50,997 nt of DNA, taken from assembly GCA_910589425.1 (NCBI GenBank), contig CAJUSZ010000018.1, positions 1 through 50,997 of the forward strand, given 5' to 3'. Each line of letters begins with the position of its first letter. The first letter of the stretch is position 1. Below are positions 16,659 through 23,780 of the stretch, piece after piece. The notes under the pieces were generated by a model that was not told the DNA's origin, did no database searches, and saw only the letters and a list, made by a program, of their open reading frames with translations. The position numbers and the translations under genes are program-made. Source of the stretch: an uncultured Muribaculaceae bacterium. GTDB lineage: Bacteria; Bacteroidota; Bacteroidia; Bacteroidales; Muribaculaceae.

Positions 16659-17495
16659 ATGCCTGATTCAATCACACACCACATACCCGCCGCGCCCCGT
16701 CCTGCTGCCGCGCGTCCGGATTCCGCCGCAAGGGCCGACAGCATAGCCCGGGCCGACAGCGCGGCAGCCGCCTCGACGCTGCGCAAGGGGATCATGATAG
16801 TCGATTCCCCGTCGCGGACCGAAGCGGCGCGCCGGCAGGGAACCGACACCGTGCAGTCGGTGATCATCTCATCGCTCATAGTCCTCTTCTGCGTCGTCGG
16901 GCTGCGCTGCAAGAGCAACTCGCGCTATCTCAAGGGGCTTCTGCGCGAGATGACCGAAGTGCGCGAGCGCAACAACATGTTCGACGACACCGTGCGCGAA
17001 TCCGCCTTCCTGCTTCTGCTCAACGCACTCAGCGCCGGCTCGCTGGGAGTGTTGCTCTTCCGCACCCTGTCCGGCCCGTGCGGGATGGTCTTCCCCGCTC
17101 CCTGGATCGCCATGACGGTCTGCATCGGCTGCACGTCGGCCTACACCCTTGTCATGCCCGCCCTCTACCGAGGCTTCGGATCCATCTTCACGTCCGGACA
17201 GCTTTCGGCGCAGTGGGTCAGAGGATTTGTGGCCGGAATGGGATTGCTGTCGCTTGTGGCTTTCCCCTGCGCTCTGCTCGCCGAATTCAGCCCGGAGGCC
17301 TCGACGGCCGCGCTGGTGATCGCCGCGATATGCTTCATGGCGGTCAAAATACCGTTTATATGCCGGGCGTTCCGCATTTTTATGACCGAAAGTTCGTCTT
17401 GGGTGCTAATTTTGTATTACCTTTGCACTCTGGAAATCGTACCGTTGATAATAACATTCGTGGCCGCCTGCGGTTTGTGCGCTTCATTCAGCTGA
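16659..17495 (+). CDS. DUF4271 family membrane protein
   Basis: A 278-aa protein of a Bacteroidetes-specific membrane family of unknown function. Hydrophobic segments start at about residue 65 (VIISSLIVLFCVVGLRC) and continue through ESAFLLLLNALSAGSLGVLLF, WIAMTVCIGCTSAYTLVMPAL, LSLVAFPCALLAEF and the C-terminal VLILYYLCTLEIVPLIITFV. The family signature is the NNMFDDTVRESAF segment after the first TM and the LCTLEIVPL tail. The N-terminal 60 residues are Ala/Arg-rich and poorly conserved. It precedes hemD by 37 bases, a conserved Bacteroidales gene order that hints at a haem-related or co-regulated role. Confidence 0.8.
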   Translation: MPDSITHHIPAAPRPAAARPDSAARADSIARADSAAAASTLRKGIMIVDSPSRTEAARRQGTDTVQSVIISSLIVLFCVVGLRCKSNSRYLKGLLREMTEVRERNNMFDDTVRESAFLLLLNALSAGSLGVLLFRTLSGPCGMVFPAPWIAMTVCIGCTSAYTLVMPALYRGFGSIFTSGQLSAQWVRGFVAGMGLLSLVAFPCALLAEFSPEASTAALVIAAICFMAVKIPFICRAFRIFMTESSSWVLILYYLCTLEIVPLIITFVAACGLCASFS

Positions 17496-17532
17496 CAAGT
17501 CAGTCTCGGCAGGAGGTCTCAGAACCTGAAAA

Positions 17533-18285
17533 ATGAAGATAAAGAAGATATTGGTTTCCCAGCCGAAACCAGCTACGGAGAAGTCGCCGTATTTCGACAT
17601 TGCCGAGAAGTTCGGCGCCGAGATAGTGTTCCGTCCATTCATCAAGGTAGAAGGTCTGACGTCGAAAGAATTCCGCCAGGCGAAAGTCAGCATTCCGGAC
17701 TACACGGCGGTTATTTTCACTTCCCGCATAGCGGTCGACAACTATTTCCGTCTGGCCGAGGAAGCCCGCTTCAGCGTGCCCGACACGATGAGATATTTCT
17801 GCACCACCGAGGCCATCGCCCACTATCTGCAGAAATATATCGTCTACCGCAAGCGCAAGATCAACTTCGGTCTCTCCGGAAAGATCGACGACCCGCAGCT
17901 GATGCAGGCCATCTTGAAAAACAAGAAGGAGAAGTTCCTCTTCCCCGTCTCCGACATACATTCCGAACCGGAACCGGCTCTCGACGCCGCCAAGATCAAC
18001 TACACGCAGGCCGTGATGTTCCGCACCGTCAGCAACGACTTCGCCCCCGACGAGCCGTTCGACTACGACCTGATCCTCTTCTTCAGCCCGGCCGGAATCG
18101 ACTCCCTGATGAAGAACTTCCCGGATTTCACCACAAAGTATCCCGACTGCAAGATCGGAGCTTTCGGTCCGGTGGCCGTAAAGGCCGCCAAAGACGCGGG
18201 TCTCGACGTAGAGATCGAGGCTCCTCGTCCGGGAGTCCCCTCGATGACTGGAGCGCTCGAGCTCTATCTCGAAGAACAGAAATGA
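17533..18285 (+). CDS. hemD: Uroporphyrinogen-III synthase
   Basis: 250 aa, cytosolic. It closes and inverts the D ring of hydroxymethylbilane to give uroporphyrinogen III, the last shared precursor of haem and sirohaem. HemD sequences are poorly conserved; the call rests on the overall Bacteroidetes pattern KKILVSQPKPATEKSPYFDI, TAVIFTSRIAVDNYF, then ILFFSPAGIDSLMKNFP and IGAFGPVAVKAAKDAGL, the two-lobed substrate-cleft motifs. It follows DUF4271 closely and ends before a hairpin terminator. Confidence 0.88.
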   Translation: MKIKKILVSQPKPATEKSPYFDIAEKFGAEIVFRPFIKVEGLTSKEFRQAKVSIPDYTAVIFTSRIAVDNYFRLAEEARFSVPDTMRYFCTTEAIAHYLQKYIVYRKRKINFGLSGKIDDPQLMQAILKNKKEKFLFPVSDIHSEPEPALDAAKINYTQAVMFRTVSNDFAPDEPFDYDLILFFSPAGIDSLMKNFPDFTTKYPDCKIGAFGPVAVKAAKDAGLDVEIEAPRPGVPSMTGALELYLEEQK

Positions 18286-18315
18286 ATTTTCTCAGTTAAA
18301 GGTTAATCCAAGCGT

Positions 18316-18353
18316 GAATCCCGGTCGGATCCATTTCGGATCTGCCGGGATTC
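18316..18353 (+). terminator. Terminator after hemD
   Basis: GAATCCCGG (18316-18324) pairs with CCGGGATTC (18345-18353), and inside it GATCC (18328-18332) pairs with GGATC (18338-18342). It lies 30 bases past the hemD stop. There is no strong T-run. Confidence 0.65.
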
Positions 18354-18453
18354 GCATATATGGCCCGCACGGGCGCCCCGCATACAACATCGGGCCGTCC
18401 GCGAGCGTTTATCATCATGAGGGAGCGGCCATTCCGGATCCCGACAGACAGAC

Positions 18454-21438
18454 ATGAAAGAAATCGACGACAGCGTATTGCAGAAACTCTACCTCAAGGA
18501 CACGGCGTTCCAGAACCTGATGCAGAGGCGCATTTTCAACATCCTGCTCATAGCCACCCCCTACGACGCGTTCATGATGGAGGAGGACGGAAGGGTGGAG
18601 GAACAGGTCTATTTCGAATATGTCAGGCTGAATCTGTCGTCCCCCCCGAGATTCACCAAAGTGGCCGACTACACGGAGGCTTGGGCCGAACTGGAAGCCA
18701 AGCCCTACGATCTGATAATCGCCATGCCGGGAGTGGATGTCGGCGAGACATTCCGGCAGGCGCGCGAGATCGACCGCCGCTTTCCGGAGATCCCTTTCGT
18801 GGTCCTGACCCCGTTCTCCAAAGAGGTGAGCCGCCGGATAGCCGACGAGGATCTCTCGGGCGTGGACTATGTCTTCTCCTGGCTCGGGAACGTGGATCTG
18901 ATCCTGGCCATCATCAAGCTCCTCGAAGACAAGATGAACGCCGCCAACGACATTGGCAATGTCGGCGTGCAGGCAATCCTGCTTGTGGAAGACTCCGTGA
19001 GATTCTATTCCTCGATCCTGCCCCACCTGTTCAGGTTTCTGCTCACCCAGTCGATGGAATTCTCCACCGAGGCGCTCAACGAGCATGAGCAGATGCTGCG
19101 CATGCGCGGACGCCCGAAAGTGCTTCTGGCCCGCGACTTCGACGAGGCCAGGGAGATATTCGGACGCTACGGATCGAACATGCTCGGGGTCATTTCCGAC
19201 GTCAGGTTTCCCATCGACGGGATCAAAGACCCGAAGGCCGGCATAAAACTCGCCGCGCTCTTCCATCAGAGCGAGCCGTTCCTCCCGGTAATATTCGAGA
19301 GTTCAGAAGCCGACAACCGTGCCGACGCGATCGGCGTCGGAGGGGTCTTCCTCGACAAAAATTCCAAGACGCTGCCCCAGGATCTGCGCGAAGCCGTGAA
19401 AAGCAACTTCGGATTCGGCGACTTCATTGTCCGCGATCCCTCGTCGGGCTTCGAGATCATGCGCATCAAGAACCTGAAAGGTCTGCAACGCAACATATTC
19501 AACATCCCGGCCGACGCCCTGTTCTATCTCTGCTCGCAGAACTACGTGAGCCGCTGGCTCTATTCGCGGGCGCTTTTCCCGATCGCGGCGGCCATAAAGG
19601 GAAGAAGATTCACGCGCATGGAGGAGGCTCCCGCAGTCAGGAAACTGATCTTCGAATGCATCGTCAAATACCGGCGCATGAAGAACCGTGGCGTGGTGGC
19701 CGTCTTCCGCAAGGACCATTTCGACCGCTACAGCAGTTTCGCCCGCATAGGCGACGGATCGCTCGGAGGAAAAGGGCGCGGTCTCGCTTTCATCGACCAG
19801 ATAATAAAACGCAATCCTGTATGCGAGGATTTCGGAGGCGTACAGATCACCATCCCGCGCACTGTGGTGATATGCACCGATCTGTTCGACCGCTTCATGG
19901 AGGCAAACGACCTCTACCCCGTAGCCCTGTCCCAGCTGCCCGACAACGAGATCCTCGAGGCTTTCCTGAAAGCCCCGTTGCCCGACGACCTCACCGACGA
20001 TCTCCTATATCTCTTCGAGGAGATCGACAGTCCGCTGGCCGTGAGATCCTCCTCGCTTCTCGAGGATTCCCACTATCAGCCTTTCGCCGGAGTCTACTCC
20101 ACATACATGATCCCCAATCTGCGCGATCCACGGAAAATGGTCCGTCTCGCCTCGGATGCCATACGCAGTGTCTACGCATCGGTCTTTTTCGCCGACTCAA
20201 AGGCCTACATGAACGCCACGCGCAATGTCATCGACCAGGAGAAGATGGCCGTGATCCTGCAGGAAGTGGCCGGCGAGGACCACGACGGACTCTACTATCC
20301 CAGCTTCTCAGGCGTGGGACGGTCGCTCAACTATTATCCCGTCGGCAACGAGACAACCGAAGAGGGGGTGGCCGAGATAGCCGTCGGACTCGGTAAATAT
20401 ATCGTGGACGGCTCGAAAGCGCTGCGTTTCTCCCCGAGCCATCCGGACAACATCATCCAGACATCGACCCTCCAGGCAGCGCTGCGCGACACACAGACCT
20501 ATCTCTATGCCCTTCCGATGGAGGAAACCGAGGCCGAGAGCCATTTCTCCACCGACGACAGTTTCAACATCCGGCGCATACCGGTCTCCGAAGCATACCG
20601 CACCGGTGCGCTGCGCTACATGGTCTCGACCTACGACGTCAATGACGCCATCCTGCGCGACACCGACTCCGGTCCGGGACGGAAAGTGGTTACGTTCGCC
20701 AATATCCTGCGCCACAATGTGATCCCTCTGGCGCGGATCATCGATTTCATGCTCTCCACAGGCCAATACGAGATGGGAAGGCCGGTGGAGATCGAGTTTG
20801 CCGCCACGATCCACTCCGACCCGTCGCGCCACGAAGGACGCAAAGCCACACTCTACTGGCTCCAGATCCGCCCGATAGTCGACAAGAAGGAGATGCTCGA
20901 CGATTCGATCCTCGACGTGGCGGACAGCGACCTGATCCTACGTTCGGACACCGCTCTCGGCCACGGCCTGATGGAGGGCGTCAGGACGGTGGTCTATGTC
21001 AAACCCGAAGTGTTCGACTCCCTGTCGAATGAAAACACGGCCAAGGAGATAGAGAAGATAAACGCCCGCCTGTCCGAAGCCGGCGATCCCTATATCCTGA
21101 TCGGGCCGGGAAGATGGGGGTCATCCGATCCTGCGCTCGGAATTCCCGTGAAATGGCCGCAGATAGCCGGTGCGCGCCTCATTGTGGAATCGGCTCTTCC
21201 AGGCTACCGCATCGAACCGTCGCAGGGCACCCATTTCTTCCAGAACCTCACATCGTTCGGCGTGGGCTATTTCACCATCGACACCACGGCGGGCAAAGGG
21301 ATCTACGACGTGGACTATCTCAATTCCATGCCGGCCGAGTACGAATCGGACGCCGTGAGGATCGTGCGGTTCCCCGAACCATTGACCATCGCCATCAACG
21401 GCCGCAAGTCTGCCGGAATCGTAGCCAAACCCAGATGA
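18454..21438 (+). CDS. Receiver-like and PEP/pyruvate-binding domain protein
   Basis: A 994-aa cytosolic protein. Residues about 28-160 and 170-320 look like two tandem response-regulator receiver folds. The first is degenerate (DLIIAMPG at the phosphate site), while the second keeps ILLVEDS and a candidate phospho-Asp249 in GVISDVRFP. Residues about 430-860 are the ATP-grasp/PEP-pyruvate-binding domain of the PPDK/PEP synthase family: GGKGRGLAF (438-446), RSSSLLED (531-538) and FAGVYSTYM. The phosphohistidine and PEP-binding TIM-barrel domains of true PPDK are missing, so it cannot be a complete dikinase. It may be a phosphate-transfer or signalling enzyme; substrate unknown. It overlaps the next gene by ATGA. 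Confidence 0.83.
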   Translation: MKEIDDSVLQKLYLKDTAFQNLMQRRIFNILLIATPYDAFMMEEDGRVEEQVYFEYVRLNLSSPPRFTKVADYTEAWAELEAKPYDLIIAMPGVDVGETFRQAREIDRRFPEIPFVVLTPFSKEVSRRIADEDLSGVDYVFSWLGNVDLILAIIKLLEDKMNAANDIGNVGVQAILLVEDSVRFYSSILPHLFRFLLTQSMEFSTEALNEHEQMLRMRGRPKVLLARDFDEAREIFGRYGSNMLGVISDVRFPIDGIKDPKAGIKLAALFHQSEPFLPVIFESSEADNRADAIGVGGVFLDKNSKTLPQDLREAVKSNFGFGDFIVRDPSSGFEIMRIKNLKGLQRNIFNIPADALFYLCSQNYVSRWLYSRALFPIAAAIKGRRFTRMEEAPAVRKLIFECIVKYRRMKNRGVVAVFRKDHFDRYSSFARIGDGSLGGKGRGLAFIDQIIKRNPVCEDFGGVQITIPRTVVICTDLFDRFMEANDLYPVALSQLPDNEILEAFLKAPLPDDLTDDLLYLFEEIDSPLAVRSSSLLEDSHYQPFAGVYSTYMIPNLRDPRKMVRLASDAIRSVYASVFFADSKAYMNATRNVIDQEKMAVILQEVAGEDHDGLYYPSFSGVGRSLNYYPVGNETTEEGVAEIAVGLGKYIVDGSKALRFSPSHPDNIIQTSTLQAALRDTQTYLYALPMEETEAESHFSTDDSFNIRRIPVSEAYRTGALRYMVSTYDVNDAILRDTDSGPGRKVVTFANILRHNVIPLARIIDFMLSTGQYEMGRPVEIEFAATIHSDPSRHEGRKATLYWLQIRPIVDKKEMLDDSILDVADSDLILRSDTALGHGLMEGVRTVVYVKPEVFDSLSNENTAKEIEKINARLSEAGDPYILIGPGRWGSSDPALGIPVKWPQIAGARLIVESALPGYRIEPSQGTHFFQNLTSFGVGYFTIDTTAGKGIYDVDYLNSMPAEYESDAVRIVRFPEPLTIAINGRKSAGIVAKPR

Positions 21439-21983
21439 AGCCATCCGAAGCTTTCCTGCATCCGCGGCGCACTGCCAGACTCGTGGAAGAACTTGAAGAC
21501 GAATGCGGACAGGCGCATCTGGCCGCAGAGACACTCCGCCGCGAGAAGGAGGAGGCCGTGGCCCTGCGCGAAACAGCCGAGGCGGAAATCATGGAACTGC
21601 GAGAAGCCATAGCAGGCCACGAACGCTCACAGCAGCAGCTCATGAATCTGCTGCTGACCACACGGACAGAACTCGAAAGCCGGATCCTCAGTCTGCGGCA
21701 GGAGATAGAACAGACCCGCACCGAGGAGGAGACTCTGCGCGAGATCAACACACAGATAGAACGGATGCGGCAGTCCCAGCAGAACTACCGCCAGCGCATC
21801 GCCTCTCTCAAGGCGCAGCTCGCCGAGGCACGCGCCGAAACAGCCCGCCTTGCAGGAAAGAGGACATCGGGTCTGAGGGAACCGATAGAGATGGAGGAAA
21901 CGGAATCCGCAGCCGCCGGAGATGGAAACAACGGCCACGGCTCTCCCGAAGAAGCCACCGACTGGCTGCTTCCCCTACCCTGA
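21435..21983 (+). CDS. Coiled-coil protein of unknown function
   Basis: A 182-aa soluble protein. The ATG at 21435 overlaps the preceding stop (ATGA), so translation is coupled. Residues about 15-145 are almost wholly heptad-rich coiled coil (LVEELEDECGQ, LLTTRTELESRILSLRQEIE, RQRIASLKAQLAEARAETAR), followed by an acidic tail ending TDWLLPLP. No recognised family. It may form an oligomeric partner for the PEP-binding protein upstream. The last 21 coding bases are part of a direct repeat found again at 23663, after the AlbA_2 gene. Confidence 0.75.
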   Translation: MKPSEAFLHPRRTARLVEELEDECGQAHLAAETLRREKEEAVALRETAEAEIMELREAIAGHERSQQQLMNLLLTTRTELESRILSLRQEIEQTRTEEETLREINTQIERMRQSQQNYRQRIASLKAQLAEARAETARLAGKRTSGLREPIEMEETESAAAGDGNNGHGSPEEATDWLLPLP

Positions 21984-21993
21984 CACGGATAGC
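21956..21993. repeat. Left direct repeat (candidate attachment site)
   Basis: A 38-bp repeat, 34 of 38 bases identical to 23663-23700. The first 21 bases are perfect. It covers the final codons and stop of the coiled-coil gene (TDWLLPLP, stop). Confidence 0.8.
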
Positions 21994-22060
21994 GAAGATT
22001 TAGGCTTTATCCGGGAGCCTTTACCATAGTTATCCTTTAACTATACCTAACTTAGTATCG

Positions 22061-22108
22061 AACTTGATGCCTAACTTGTGGCCTAGGCACTAAGTCATGC
22101 ATCAAGTT
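22061..22108. repeat. 48-bp interrupted palindrome
   Basis: The symmetric layout is AACTTGATGC, cta, ACTT, gtg, GCCTAGGC, act, AAGT, cat, GCATCAAGTT. Outer 10-bp, inner 4-bp and central 8-bp blocks are perfectly self-complementary, with mismatched 3-nt spacers. A separate small hairpin TAGTTA/TAACTA is at 22027-22043. It lies just past the 3' end of the AlbA_2 gene, between it and the left direct repeat. It may be the gene's terminator, a recombination site or a dimer-binding site. Confidence 0.75.
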
Positions 22109-22112
22109 AATG

Positions 22113-23546
22113 CTATGTGTCTTGGGATATATATCTTTGATTCCTGCTATTGGGCTTTTCCGGGATAGTCATGACAATGGTTTTACCCAATATTGGATTG
22201 ATATATTTTCTCTTGAATTTCATTCGGTCCTTATATCCCAAATAATTCATTATTTCTGTCAATGAACGCGGCTCTTTGCAGAACTCTATGATTTTTTCTT
22301 CAATGGTTTTGTTATCTTGACTTGTGCCCTGACTTGTGCCCTTCGACAAGTCGGCTTCATTGGTCGCTTGAACTGTTACGCGGAAAGCGGTGATTGTGTT
22401 CACATCAAAGACGGCAGGAGTGTTGCCGTTTTCTTTGAGCATTTCCTGAACACGGGTTACACCTCGGTTGAACTTGTTGACATATTTCATCACGCGCATA
22501 GCCTCAGCTACGAGCGGATTGCGGTAGTCATTTACGGAGGGGAAATTTTCAGGGCGAGCCTCGCCGTATAACCCTCCGGCGTTCATAATCTCGATGTAAT
22601 TATCGAACTGATACAACCGAATTGGCATATTTGATTGATAATCGCGGTGCATACAGGCGTTCATCATCAGTTCGCGTATAGCACCTTCGGGATAATTCCA
22701 TACGGTCTTCTCGCGGAAAAGCGATTCGGGCACAGGGCGTTGCGTTATAATGCCATCTTTTACAAACGATTCCAACGCAGGGAGCATCTTGTAAAGAGGC
22801 CCGGAGAACTGTCGCTCATTCAATATGTCGCCTCCTTTATCTTTTCCGGCGAAACGGACAAACTGAACATAATCGCCCAAAAGAAAATACTTTGGATTGG
22901 TTCCGAATAGTATTATCCCGGCGTATGTCGGACAATCATTTTCACGGTCATAAAGATGGATTGACGCGAGTTGTTCCTTGATGTCGCGCTTGTCAGCTGT
23001 CAGTGTATCCTCATCAAGGAACTTTGGAAGATAAGTATTCTTGATATAATCCACATCCAAGTCCTCCAATTTTGCATTCAAGCACGGAGTGGCATCAAAT
23101 GTAGCCATGAAAGAGCAACGCCGTTCAGCCAATATGCGTTCTTCTGCTTCGGTGGCTATGTCGCGGCGTGGACCAATACGAATAAACGCACGGCCACGAT
23201 AGCGGACAGGTGGTAAATCAGAAGGACGAACCTCCGCTACCAACAAATCTCCTTCTGGAAACACGAAACGGTCAACTGACATAGTCGGCAATGGAAGAAT
23301 GTTGCCATCTGAACGGATGCCGGATATTTTCTTCATCAGAGCATCGTCCACTTTCAATCCTGACAACTTTCCATCGTCATGAGCCCCGATAATGAGATAG
23401 CCGTTCTTCCGGGAGTTGGGCATATCGTTGGCAAACGCACAAATGGCCTCACAGAACTTGTCCATGTTGCCGGTGCTTATTGTGCGTTCAACCCGATAGG
23501 TCTCGGTTGATGTCAGCAGTTCCAGAACTTCGTCTTTTGTTATCAT
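22113..23546 (-). CDS. AlbA_2 (Schlafen-like) and GHKL-type ATP-binding protein
   Basis: A 477-aa protein of the COG2865-type family. The N-terminal AlbA_2/Schlafen-like domain (about 1-130) has ERTISTGNMDKFCEAICAFA, GYLIIGAHDDGKLSGL and YRGRAFIRIGPRR. The middle has a HATPase_c-like region with GAIRELMMNACMHRDYQSNM and YIEIMNAGGLYG. The C-terminal about 80 residues look like a winged helix (EEKIIEFCKEPRSLTEIMNY). Such proteins are annotated as transcriptional regulators or helicase-related, and some occur in defence contexts; the role here is unknown. The gene is more AT-rich than its neighbours and lies between direct repeats, so it was probably acquired. A weak promoter with TAAATTTG (23573-23566) lies just upstream. 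Confidence 0.83.
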   Translation of the reverse strand: MITKDEVLELLTSTETYRVERTISTGNMDKFCEAICAFANDMPNSRKNGYLIIGAHDDGKLSGLKVDDALMKKISGIRSDGNILPLPTMSVDRFVFPEGDLLVAEVRPSDLPPVRYRGRAFIRIGPRRDIATEAEERILAERRCSFMATFDATPCLNAKLEDLDVDYIKNTYLPKFLDEDTLTADKRDIKEQLASIHLYDRENDCPTYAGIILFGTNPKYFLLGDYVQFVRFAGKDKGGDILNERQFSGPLYKMLPALESFVKDGIITQRPVPESLFREKTVWNYPEGAIRELMMNACMHRDYQSNMPIRLYQFDNYIEIMNAGGLYGEARPENFPSVNDYRNPLVAEAMRVMKYVNKFNRGVTRVQEMLKENGNTPAVFDVNTITAFRVTVQATNEADLSKGTSQGTSQDNKTIEEKIIEFCKEPRSLTEIMNYLGYKDRMKFKRKYINPILGKTIVMTIPEKPNSRNQRYISQDT

Positions 23547-23662
23547 ATCGAGGCTATTATATATGCAAATTTACGAAATTAATTCGATATGAACACCATT
23601 TGCAACAACATTATAGCAGAAGTTGATTCCTAAAAACATTCTCAAAAAAGCATAAAAATGGG

Positions 23663-23700
23663 CACCGACTGGCTGCTTCCCCTCCCCTGACGGGGATGGC
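23663..23700. repeat. Right direct repeat (candidate attachment site)
   Basis: Second copy of the 38-bp repeat. It still encodes an in-frame TDWLLPLP and stop (23667-23690) but with no gene upstream of it, so it is a displaced copy of the coiled-coil gene's end, or the original end. Confidence 0.8.
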
Positions 23701-23702
23701 AG

Positions 23703-23733
23703 AGGGGACACGCCCTTGCAGGACGCATCCCCT
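23703..23733. terminator. Weak hairpin between the AlbA_2 cassette and M6 gene
   Basis: AGGGGA (23703-23708) pairs with TCCCCT (23728-23733). It lies 48 bases past the minus-strand M6 protease stop and would also have followed the coiled-coil gene before the insertion. No T-run. Confidence 0.35.
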
Positions 23734-23780
23734 CCAGTCATTTCAACTATATTTATTCTCTGTGTCTTTGCCGAGGATTG

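Noticed and set aside
17394..17425. Internal promoter (TACCTTTG) for hemD inside DUF4271
   Set aside because: The -7 box fits but no TTTG lies at the right distance, so it is left unlisted.
18286..18453. A tRNA or small RNA between hemD and the PEP-binding gene
   Set aside because: Only a terminator-like hairpin is visible; no tRNA fold or second promoter.
22113..23546. AlbA_2 gene as part of a larger restriction or toxin-antitoxin locus
   Set aside because: No partner gene lies within the cassette; neighbours belong to the native backbone.
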